Assembly: GCA_963778945.1 (NCBI GenBank)
Contig: CAVZWL010000020.1
Coordinates: 77,114-141,113 of the forward strand
From: Fen-1254 sp963778945
GTDB lineage: Bacteria; Bacteroidota; Ignavibacteria; UBA10030
Direction: 5' to 3'
DNA length: 64,000 nt
Shown here: piece by piece, positions 56,461-64,000 of the stretch
Numbering within the stretch: the stretch's first letter is position 1
Layout of the letters: each line of letters opens with the position of its first letter
Translations under genes and position numbers: made by a program
Notes under the pieces: model-generated
Told to the model about the DNA's origin: nothing
The model's database searches: none
What the model saw: only the letters and a program-made list of their open reading frames with translations

Positions 56461-57009
56461 ATGCTTAAACGCTGGAAAAAATTGAACGAAACGACACTTT
56501 TTAAAAACAATTGGTGGAGTTATAAAAAAGATGAATTTGAGCTTCCCGATGGCACAAAAGGGGAGTATCATTATGTCTCAACAAACGGTGCAAGCATGAT
56601 CCTTCCCATTCGAGACGACGGTCGGATTATACTCGTCAATCAATATCGATATTTGAATGAAAAAGAAAGTCTTGAATTTCCGTGCGGAGGGGTTAAAGAC
56701 GGACAAAGCTATGAGGAAACAGCCAAACATGAACTTGAAGAAGAGACTGGATATACATCCTACGAAATAGAGTTTGCAGGCAGCTTTAACCCTTATAACG
56801 GAGTGACAAATGAAATTTGTAGAATTTATGTTGCAAGAGGGTTGACTCCCGTGGATGCGGTGCCGGATAGGACTGAGGAGTTCGAAAAATATGCCCTTTC
56901 CAGCGAGGAAATCGATGAGAAAATTTCAGCCGGAGAAATATGGGACGGTATGACAATTGCTGCATGGAGTCTATATAACCAAGGCCGCATCGGTATGAGC
57001 CGTCGATAA
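56461..57009 (+). CDS. Nudix hydrolase (ADP-ribose pyrophosphatase-like)
   Basis: This 182-residue cytoplasmic protein has the layout of ADP-ribose/nucleoside-diphosphate-sugar hydrolases: a beta N-terminus with WWSYKKDEFELPDGTKGEYH, then VNQYRYLNEKESLEFPCGGV and the Nudix box. The box reads GGVKDGQSYEETAKHELEEE then TGY. Compared with G-x5-E-x7-REUxEExGU, it has Gln for the first Glu and His for the Arg, while the metal-binding E-x-x-E-E core is kept. The start ATG comes directly after word repeats and has no ribosome binding site. The substrate is inferred from overall similarity only. Confidence 0.88.
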   Translation: MLKRWKKLNETTLFKNNWWSYKKDEFELPDGTKGEYHYVSTNGASMILPIRDDGRIILVNQYRYLNEKESLEFPCGGVKDGQSYEETAKHELEEETGYTSYEIEFAGSFNPYNGVTNEICRIYVARGLTPVDAVPDRTEEFEKYALSSEEIDEKISAGEIWDGMTIAAWSLYNQGRIGMSRR

Positions 57010-57114
57010 GCGATGATGCGGCCTGCCCTAAAAGACTTGACAATGAGTGAGTGAAAGAGTACGTTTGTAACTGACTGAACGGCAAGATGATAATAACAAT
57101 TTTATGGTAATGAA

Positions 57115-57691
57115 ATGACCACCGGAGAAATGATTATGTCGACGGGAGCGCTTGTCCTTTTAGGGACAACCGTGCTCACTGTCAATAGAAATAATATTAA
57201 TCAGGGAACAATTCTGCGCCAGACGGAGGTCGGTATTTACGCCGTTTCCCTCGCTACCAGTTATATTGAAAAAGCTTCGGCTTTGAATTATGACTCGGCT
57301 ACAGTTGGAAATTTTATAACCAACGGTGTTACTACTGCTTTGACTGCACCCGCAAAATTAGGTCCGGATTTGACGGTCATAGGTCCTTATGGCAATGAAA
57401 AAGCAAATGTGGATAGTACGTTCAATGATTTTGACGATTATAATGGATTTGTTAAAAACGATTCCGTACCGGGTGCAGATGTTTTTACGACAAACATCGC
57501 CGTCCACTATTGTGATACCACAGGTACTATTTATCCCAATACGGGCTCTACAAAAACATTCTATAAACGGATGGATGTAATGACATGGGGGAGCGTTTCT
57601 CGAGGTGCTTTTGAAGGTACTGGATCGCATGGTCACGGGAGTCGATACGATTAAACTATCTTATATATTCAGTTATATTTATAGAATATAA
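57115..57691 (+). CDS. Pilin-like secreted protein 1 (frameshift near end)
   Basis: This protein of about 190 residues starts with a hydrophobic segment (MIMSTGALVLLGTTVLTVNR) followed by a helix (ILRQTEVGIYAVSLATSYIE), as in pilin-like proteins. The classical prepilin site (GFTLIE) is absent. The uncorrected frame ends at 57654. A one-base shift near 57635 gives MVTGVDTIKLSYIFSYIYRI and a stop at 57689-57691, which fits the strand pattern better. It is followed 4 bases later by the next gene. Probably part of a pseudopilus or a related fibre. Confidence 0.7.
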
Positions 57692-57695
57692 AACT

Positions 57696-58334
57696 ATGGG
57701 AACTTCATCATTACTCGATATTGTTGGCTCCTTTGTTGTCGGCGGATTAATTCTGCTGCTCACGAGAGGAATGCAGTTGGGAGCCGTGGAAAATCAATAT
57801 GTCTATAATACGAGCGTCAACCTTCAAATTAATCTTGTGACGCTGACGACGCGTTTGGAAGACGATTTCAGAAAAATTGCCTATTGTCAAAATTCTGAAA
57901 TTTCTCCGGCATCCAATGCAATTCTTTACGCAGATTCAGTCCATTTTCGCTTTGAAGGTGACTTTAATAATGACGGTTCAATCGATTCTATGGAGTATCT
58001 ATGGGGACCGCAGGATGTTACATCCCCAAATAATCTCATTCATGTAATTGTACGAAATTATTGGCCGACTGGAGGTACAAAACAAGTCGATTCCATCAGA
58101 CTTGGTGTTACGCAGTTTCAGTTTCAATATAAAACAGCAAATACCGACAGCAGTATCTTAATAAGTCCAGTGAATCTCACAAAATATGCGATTGGGATGA
58201 TAGAGCTTACGATCACAATACAAAGCAATAGCCGCATTGTGGATAATGCACATGCTTATGTGCAGGATACTTCTCTTTACAAAGTTTATTGGCGCCAATT
58301 CAGGATTGTTGGCAAGAATCTTACTTATAGATAA
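57696..58334 (+). CDS. Pilin-like secreted protein 2
   Basis: This 212-residue protein has one N-terminal membrane segment (SLLDIVGSFVVGGLILLL) followed by a helix and a mixed alpha/beta domain. The pattern resembles minor pseudopilins of the PilW/GspJ kind (LQINLVTLTTRLEDDFRKIA then short strands with DGSIDSMEYLWG, a possible calcium loop DFNNDGSIDS). No prepilin peptidase motif is clear. It lies between two proteins of similar build and 18 bases before the next, so the three form an operon. Confidence 0.75.
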   Translation: MGTSSLLDIVGSFVVGGLILLLTRGMQLGAVENQYVYNTSVNLQINLVTLTTRLEDDFRKIAYCQNSEISPASNAILYADSVHFRFEGDFNNDGSIDSMEYLWGPQDVTSPNNLIHVIVRNYWPTGGTKQVDSIRLGVTQFQFQYKTANTDSSILISPVNLTKYAIGMIELTITIQSNSRIVDNAHAYVQDTSLYKVYWRQFRIVGKNLTYR

Positions 58335-58352
58335 GATTTAAAGGAGTTCAAT

Positions 58353-59684
58353 ATGGGCAGAATGAGTCTGATTGTAGTGGTGGGATTTAATATTATATTC
58401 GCTTTTATGGGATTCAACTTATCGGGAGTTGCATCCCATTCCTACAGCAATTACACAAATTATTATTCCGTCGAACAGGCCCAATTTATGGCGGAAAGCG
58501 GAGCCAATGTCGCTATCGGAACGCTCTATCAAAATTCCGGCTGGCTTTTCAACGATTCGTCTACCCATAAATGCACTCTTAATCTTAGTGGCGCCACAGC
58601 CACATATTCCATAAAGGCAAAACGGTCATATACCAACGGAACTTATGTCACATTTTATATTGCATCTACGTATAACGGTTTATCTGACTCAAGCACTGTT
58701 GTTTGCAACATCCCCAGCTACAGCAGTTATGCAATGTATACGGTTTCAGACAATGGAATTCTTTGGACAACTGGAGAAAAATGCAATGGAAAACTTCATG
58801 CGGACAGCATATTAAGTATTAGCGGGACTCCATATTTTTCCGATTATGTCACTGTAGGGAATTCAGTGAGCGGTTTGGTTAAAAGTGATAGTCCTGCTGT
58901 TTTTAAAAAGGGATACCAAACCGGTATCAAATTGGGTTGGGTGAACAATTTCGATGCGGTAAAATATTCGGCGGGGTATGATTCAATTGCTAATGGACCC
59001 GTAAAAACGTATAAAGTCGGAAGCAACACTGTAAAATATCAAGCAGACGTCTATATACAACTGAACTCGGACGGCTCGATCGACATTGATACGGGCGGTC
59101 ATCGTGCAGACGGTTTGGGCTGGGCCACAGCTGCTACTGATCCGCATAAGCAGCATTTAGTAATAAGCAGTATGACGAACCCTGTTATTGGAGTGATGTG
59201 CGATACAGCCCAGTCGCATATCCATGTAAGGGGTACGATGACGGGTAAATTGACAATAGCAAATCTTGGAAGTGGAAATGTGTTTATCGATTCCAGCATT
59301 TATGAAAAAGACACCACTAAGGACATACTCGGTCTTGTTGCAAGAGATACGATGATGGTAACGGATGACAGCATTAATAATGTGGGTTCGGTACATGTCC
59401 AAGGGGCTTTATTAGCTGCTACATTTACCGCACAAGATTATTCCACTCGAAATGCTAATACAAAAGCTTCGGGTAATGGAACATTATCGCTTTATGGTGC
59501 CTTAGCCCAAAATAGTAGAGGAGCAGTTGGTTCAGGTACAAAAGGATTTTTAAAAAATTATACGTATGATAACCGCTTCGCGGGTAACGGCGGCCCTCCA
59601 AGTTATCCAACGCTTCCATATTTTCAAATTATGTCGTGGTACGATAAAATGAACTGGAATACAAGCTGGTGGAGCAACTGGTAG
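58353..59684 (+). CDS. PilX/DUF4900-like secreted protein
   Basis: This 443-residue protein has a strong ribosome binding site (AAAGGAGTTCA). The N-terminus is an inner-membrane or signal segment (MSLIVVVGFNIIFAFMGFNL) followed by the motif YYSVEQAQFMAESGANVAIG, typical of PilX-like minor pilins and DUF4900 proteins, where the AESG helix is conserved. The rest is a long beta-rich domain (HADSILSISGTPYF, NSDGSIDIDTGGH, HVRGTMTGKLTIANLGSG) ending in a Trp-rich tail. Together with the two upstream genes it probably builds a pilus-like or secretion structure. Confidence 0.8.
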   Translation: MGRMSLIVVVGFNIIFAFMGFNLSGVASHSYSNYTNYYSVEQAQFMAESGANVAIGTLYQNSGWLFNDSSTHKCTLNLSGATATYSIKAKRSYTNGTYVTFYIASTYNGLSDSSTVVCNIPSYSSYAMYTVSDNGILWTTGEKCNGKLHADSILSISGTPYFSDYVTVGNSVSGLVKSDSPAVFKKGYQTGIKLGWVNNFDAVKYSAGYDSIANGPVKTYKVGSNTVKYQADVYIQLNSDGSIDIDTGGHRADGLGWATAATDPHKQHLVISSMTNPVIGVMCDTAQSHIHVRGTMTGKLTIANLGSGNVFIDSSIYEKDTTKDILGLVARDTMMVTDDSINNVGSVHVQGALLAATFTAQDYSTRNANTKASGNGTLSLYGALAQNSRGAVGSGTKGFLKNYTYDNRFAGNGGPPSYPTLPYFQIMSWYDKMNWNTSWWSNW

Positions 59685-59850
59685 ATGGGGGGATAATTGC
59701 GAATAGTAAAGAAGTGCTTCGTGCGTTGTGCTTAGTGCAGAAGTTTAAAAAGTGAATGGCAGGAACTACGAACTTTGCTTGACCGTTGCTATTTGGAAAG
59801 AACTGCAGCACGTTGAACCACGAACGAAGAACAACGAACGAAGAACTTCC
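59685..59850. repeat. Word repeats between convergent pilin and nrnA genes
   Basis: The left half reads GTGCTTCGTGCGTTGTGC and TTAGTGCAGAAG (coding orientation of the pilin gene). The right half reads CACGTTGAACCACGAACG and AAGAACAACGAACG, which is the same word family in the orientation of nrnA. No gene and no classical terminator is seen. Confidence 0.7.
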
Positions 59851-60837
59851 TTATAACAGATACACTTCCACATGTTCCAGCACTTTATCAATGACCTGTT
59901 GAATATCACCTAATGTCACGTGTGCACCGGCGGCGTTTTTATGTCCATTGCCTCCGAATTCCTTTGCAAGCTCGTTGATCCAGATATCGCCTTTGGATCG
60001 GAAATTGATCTTGATGCAATCTGACAGTTCGGAAAAGAGCATTCCGACTTGGACGCCTTCCAGCGAGAGCGTATATGGCACAAATTCATCGGTATCGACT
60101 TCTGTCGTCTTTGTCTCTTCAAACATTCCCTTTGTAAGCACCATATATGCTACATGTCCGTCGTGTGCAGTCTGTATGCCACACAATGCTTTTCCCAGCA
60201 ATTGAAGTCGATTCAAAGAACTTCGGTTATAAACGTTTTCATGGATCTTTACGGGGTCGGCGCCTGCCTGAATAAGATGCGCGATAATCTTATGCACTTC
60301 AGGATCCGTTCTGGGATAACGGAACGAACCCGTATCGGTCATAATTGCCGTGTAAAGTGCAATGGCTACTTCCGGATCGATATGCCGTCCGTTTAAGAAA
60401 TTGATGAGCCGGTACACTATTTCGCCGGTCGCGGCTGATGGCTCGTCGAGAATATAAAGATCCGCAAAATCAGCAGGCTCCAGATGGTGATCGATGCAGA
60501 CCTTATACGCTGTACTTTTCAGCACGGAAGATTTCATCGCAGCCAGCCGATCGGGGTGATTCGTATCGAGGATAAGTATAACTTCAGTGTTTTCAATGAT
60601 GAGTTCATGTGCCAAAGCATCGAAACGTTCAATAGGAAAAATCTCTTCGAGGAAGAGATATTGCGGGGGGGTGGCGCTGTAGTTGATGATCGTTGCTTGC
60701 TTGCCGATGCTTTTTAAAAAGGCCGCAAGTGCGCATTCCGTTCCTAAGCCGTCCCCGTCCGGATTAACATGAGTCGTGAGTATAAAATTTTGATGAGAAT
60801 CGACAAGAGTGCGAAACGTCTCGAATAATAAAGCCAC
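59851..60837 (-). CDS. nrnA: DHH-family nanoRNase / pAp phosphatase
   Basis: This 328-residue protein has the DHH-DHHA1 arrangement of NrnA, which degrades 2-5 nucleotide RNAs and dephosphorylates pAp in the cytoplasm with Mn. DHH motifs: TTHVNPDGDGLGTE (His23, Asp27, Asp29), ILDTNHPDR, CIDHHLEPADFAD and YTAIMTDTGSFRYPRT. DHHA1: FRSKGDIWINELA and GGNGHKNAAGA. The start at 60837 gives the family N-terminus. It is downstream of korB on the same strand across a 315-base spacer of word repeats, so co-transcription is uncertain. Confidence 0.95.
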   Translation of the reverse strand: MALLFETFRTLVDSHQNFILTTHVNPDGDGLGTECALAAFLKSIGKQATIINYSATPPQYLFLEEIFPIERFDALAHELIIENTEVILILDTNHPDRLAAMKSSVLKSTAYKVCIDHHLEPADFADLYILDEPSAATGEIVYRLINFLNGRHIDPEVAIALYTAIMTDTGSFRYPRTDPEVHKIIAHLIQAGADPVKIHENVYNRSSLNRLQLLGKALCGIQTAHDGHVAYMVLTKGMFEETKTTEVDTDEFVPYTLSLEGVQVGMLFSELSDCIKINFRSKGDIWINELAKEFGGNGHKNAAGAHVTLGDIQQVIDKVLEHVEVYLL

Positions 60838-61152
60838 GTAGGTCCTTTAGCCGTCGATGAGTATTGTCTTCTATTCAGGAATATGATCGCCTTCCCAGCA
60901 ATCACAATTGTAAAAAGATAAGGAATAAATAGTGGAAAGTAAATGGGAAAATTGCGCATTGCGTGCGGAATTATGCATTGTGAACGATGAATAGGGAAGT
61001 GGAAATTGCTCATCGCGAAATGTCAATTGTGAATCGCCAATTGAACTGTAAACAGAATAACCGGAAAACAAAATAACAAAGTCACTATGAACCAGCAACA
61101 CTGCAGCACCGCAGCACGTTGAACTACGAACTAAGAACTAAAAAACCACGAA
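60838..61152. repeat. Spacer of mixed word repeats between nrnA and korB
   Basis: There is no gene here. From about 60910: GAATAAATAGTGGAAAGTAAATG, then AATTGCGCATTGCG and CAATTGTGAATCGCCAATTG, then ACTGCAGCACCGCAGCACG and GAACTACGAACTAAGAAC up to the korB stop. Read on the korB strand, the first words after the stop are TTCGTGG and AGTTCTTAGTTCGTAG. The 60 bases before nrnA are not repetitive and may hold its promoter. Confidence 0.65.
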
Positions 61153-62209
61153 CTATCGTTCTATCATCCACGTTTCTCCCGAATGAAGCAAACGGTCGAT
61201 ATTTCCTATGCCTCTTTTTTGTTTCGCAAACTCAATCTGCCGATCCATTTCGACATCGGTACGTGGGCCGGTCGATCGAAAGAAAAACACCGACCGGCCG
61301 CGGTAGTTCACTCTTATAGGTCATATTTGCTAAGATGCCGGCCAATGTCGTGTCAGTCTCGTCATGAACCAAAAGGTCATTGATGGAGTAGCTCCCCTCC
61401 GGATAAAGACACAATCTCCGGAGTAAATCCATTTAAACGAATGCCTTTGTTGCGGTCCTTTCCGAAAATGAGCGGCTTGCCATGTTCGAGAAAAAGAACG
61501 GTGTCGTCTTTGGTACTCCTTTTCCGTGAATTGCGAAAATGCACCGTCATTAAAAACATTGCAGTTTTGATAAATTTCGACAAATGAGGTTCCGCGATGG
61601 CTTTCAGCACGTTTGAGTATCATCTGAAGATGTTTAGGGTCCCGATCCATCGATCTGAGCTGCAAAGGTCGTGCTTGCTCCAAGAGCTAGAGAAATCGGA
61701 TTGAAAGGATAATCGATTGATCCATAAGGTGTGGATTTTGTCACCTTTCCTTTTTCCGACGTAGGCGAATATTGACCCTTCGTGAGGCCGTAAATCTGAT
61801 TGTTAAAGAGAAGTACATTGAGATCGATATTTCTTCTCAAAAGATGAATGAGATGATTTCCCCCGATGCTTAAGCCGTCTCCGTCTCCGGTTACCACCCA
61901 GACGGAAAGATCGGGATTTGCCAATTTAACACCCGACGCAATCGCGGTTGCCCGTCCGTGAATGCTGTGAAATCCATAGGTGTTCATGTAATATGGAAAA
62001 CGGCTCGAACAGCCGATTCCGGAAACAAAAACTATTTTATGATGCGGAATTCCGAGATCGGGCATAATCCGCTGAACTTGCGCAAGGATGGAGTAATCGC
62101 CGCAGCCGGGACACCAGCGAACGTCCTGATCGCTTTGAAAATCTTTGACAGTATATTTTGCAGTCGATGATGGAGCTCCAAGAAACTCGTCTGCTTTATG
62201 TAGAGGCAT
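61153..62209 (-). CDS. korB: 2-oxoacid:ferredoxin oxidoreductase, beta subunit (frameshifted 3' half)
   Basis: The ATG at 62209 follows CAGGAGAATAAT. The intact piece (62209-61634) binds thiamine diphosphate and one 4Fe-4S cluster: VRWCPGCGDYSILAQ, GIGCSSRFPYYMNTYG, VTGDGDGLSIGGNH and LTKGQYSPTSEKG. These match the 2-oxoglutarate:ferredoxin type. Downstream, at least four one-base shifts scatter the rest: MDRDPKHLQMILKRAESH then GTSFVEIYQNC, then DDTVLFLEHGKPLIFG, then VHDETDTTLAGILANM, and lastly VEMDRQIEFAKQKRGI before a stop at 61155-61153. All expected C-terminal segments are present in order. This suggests sequence error in a functional gene that makes or uses reduced ferredoxin with korA. 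Confidence 0.88.
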
Positions 62210-62432
62210 ATTATTCTCCTGTTTCAATTTTTGTTCTTAGTGCGTGGTTCTTTGTTCGTAGTTGAAAGTTTCATTTTAGTCGTTTGCAAAGCAAGGTCCA
62301 TAGTTAATTTGCACTAAGGTTTATCTGCAGCCAGTTCACTTTTACTTTTTTTATTACTTTTTTAAAACCTATGAATAACGTATGAAACACTCCGAACTCT
62401 ATCAATCGATTTCTAAAACTACGAACGACGAA
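62210..62432. repeat. Word repeats between korA and korB
   Basis: On the gene strand, the korA end runs straight into GTTCGTAGTGCTTAGTTCG and CGTTCGTAGTTTTAG. Near korB another patch reads CAACTACGAACAAAGAACC. The middle is A/T-rich without a gene. Confidence 0.65.
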
Positions 62433-64000
62433 CTAAGCACTACGAACTTCTTTGAGTAGTTCTTCAATCTTCATTTCAATCTCTTCGGCGCGGAAAGGAA
62501 GTCCCTGAACTTTATTCAGTCCGACTGCCGGAATAAGAAACTCTGCGCGAAGCACCATGACGAGTTGGCCGAGATTGATTTCGGGAACGAGAATTTTTCG
62601 GAAATTCGGAAAAATGCCGGAAAGGTTTTTTGGAAAAGGGTGAATATACCGAAGATGCAAAAAGGAGACTTTGTGTCCCTTTTTTTGCTGATGATGAACT
62701 GCGGTTTTGATGGCTCCGTAGGTGCTTCCCCATCCGATCAACAAGCACATCCCCGGCTGTTTCTCCTTCGAGCATCGCAGGCGGTATATCATCCGCGATT
62801 CGCTGAATTTTTTCGGCGCGCAGTTTTGTCATTAATTCATGATTCAGAGGGTCGTAACTGACTTCTCCGGTCAGGTTCTGTTTTTCCAATCCGCCTATGC
62901 GGTGTTCCAATCCGGGAATTCCTGCAGCTGCCCAGGGACGGGCCAGAGTTTTTTCATCCCGTGAATAGGGCAGAAACTCTCCGTTCTGAGTCGGAAATTT
63001 CGGAGCGATATCCGGAAGATCAGCACTCTCCGGAATGTGCCATGGTTCTGATCCGTTGCCGAGATATCCATCTGTCAGAAGAATGACCGGCGTCATATAC
63101 TTGACTGCTAGACGGCATGCTTCAAAAGCCATGGCAAAACAATCTGAGGGTGTAGAAGCGGCAAGAACCGGCATATGCGCTTCGCCGTTTCTGCCGTAAA
63201 GCGCTTGAAGGAGATCGGCTTGTTCGGTTTTTGTGGGAAGACCCGTACTTGGTCCGCCGCGCTGAACATTGATGATCACCAAAGGCAATTCGGTCATGAC
63301 GGCAAGCCCGAGCGCCTCGGTTTTTAAAGCAAGACCAGGTCCGCTTGTCGTAGTTACGGCTAAGGCTGCCGGCAAAAGAGGCGCCGATTGCAGACGTAAC
63401 TCCGGCGATTTCATCCTCGGCCTGAAAAGTCTTGACGCCGAAATTTTTATACTGCGAAAGTTCGTGAAGTATATCGCTTGCCGGCGTGATGGGGTAGCTG
63501 CCGAGAAAAAGCTGGAGTTTTGCTTTGTCTGCAGCGGCTAACAGGCCCCATGCTGCAGCCTGATTGCCCGTGATATTCCTATATGTTCCGGGCTCAAGCT
63601 TTGCCGGAGCGACTTCATAGTTTACTTTCAAGATTTCAGTCGTCTCGCCGAAATTCCATCCGGCTTTAAGAACCCGGATATTGGCTTCCATAATATCTGG
63701 CTTGGCCGGAAAATTTACTCTGCAGCCACTTCAAAGTTGGTTCGATCGGACGATTGTACATCCAGTACATCATGCCGAGTGCAAAGAAATTTTTCGAGCG
63801 ATCAACATGCTTGCCGGAAAGATTGAGATCTTGAAGCGCTATTTCGGTAAGCTTCGTAATATCGACTTCAAAAACCTGATAATCGAGCAGAGCACCGTTC
63901 TTGAGCGGATTCTCTGAATAGCCGGCAAGCTTTAAATTCTTGTCTGAAAAACCGTTCGTATTGGCGATAATGGACCCGCCTTTGATAAGCGTTGAGAGGC
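62433..64000 (-). CDS. korA: 2-oxoacid:ferredoxin oxidoreductase, gamma-alpha fusion subunit (partial, frameshifted)
   Basis: The gene enters from the right edge. The first part in the window is the end of the gamma domain (KGGSIIANTNGFSDKNLKLA, FFALGMMYWMYNRPIEPTLK), so this is the fused gamma-alpha type. A shift near 63700 leads to the alpha domain: LFLGSYPITPASDILHELSQ, FQAEDEIAGVTSAIGASFAG. A shift near 63395 leads to TTTSGPGLALKTEALGLAVM, QRGGPSTGLPTKTEQADLLQ and VILLTDGYLGNGSEPW. A shift near 62750 leads to the C-terminal domain (FLHLRYIHPFPKN, LVPEINLGQLVMVLRAEF). The last codons, V-R-S-A-stop, are formed by an intergenic word repeat. With korB it oxidatively decarboxylates a 2-oxoacid to an acyl-CoA. 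Confidence 0.87.

Overview
The window looks like a piece of a Bacteroidota/Chlorobi-lineage genome, most like Ignavibacteria. This is inference from gene content. One protein ends in a type IX secretion (T9SS) type A sorting domain with the YQNYPNPFNPTTTIQF signature. DUF4905- and DUF4900-like proteins, very large Thr/Gly/Asn-rich secreted beta-repeat proteins and a 2-oxoacid:ferredoxin oxidoreductase are also present. I see no rRNA, tRNA, CRISPR array, transposase or integrase.

Layout. 1-392 (-): start of a secreted protein that leaves the window. 1016-9487 (+): proline dehydrogenase, OPT oligopeptide transporter, PepD dipeptidase and an MFS carrier (a peptide/proline catabolism block), then rubrerythrin, a small outer-membrane-like protein, ArfB and glutathione peroxidase. 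9750-14628 (+): a DUF4905-like protein, YjbQ, PhzF, a broken membrane heterodisulfide-reductase-like electron-transfer protein and a SpoIIAA/STAS-like protein. 14970-17948 (+): EF-P, AccB, AccC and GcvH. 18113-21393 (+): a CHASE3-PAS-GAF NarL-type histidine kinase and its LuxR-type regulator, both broken by many single-base shifts.

21581-54373 (+) is the remarkable part. It holds a tail-fibre-like protein, a roughly 3,100-residue repeat protein in three frames, two DNA-binding-domain-free response regulators, a 2,530-residue repeat protein and three smaller paralogues with a shared C-terminal cassette. A T9SS-sorted Ig-like/dockerin-like protein closes the series. A response-regulator remnant (21693) and the first single-domain regulator (33436) share an upstream module of the same geometry. 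54455-59684 (+): a lipoprotein, a CpoB-like coiled-coil/TPR lipoprotein, a Nudix hydrolase and three pilin-like or DUF4900-like proteins. 59851-64000 (-): NrnA, KorB and KorA.

Two features run across the window. First, many genes are split by one-base shifts although both sides remain good coding sequence, including genes of central metabolism; I read most of these as assembly or sequencing errors. Second, degenerate A/T-rich word repeats fill the spaces between operons. They start within a few bases of stop codons, and one family keeps the same orientation relative to the gene upstream of it.

Functional picture: a peptide- and amino-acid-using anaerobe or microaerophile with ferredoxin-linked carbon metabolism. 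Much of its coding capacity here goes to a large secreted surface structure that may be under two-component control.
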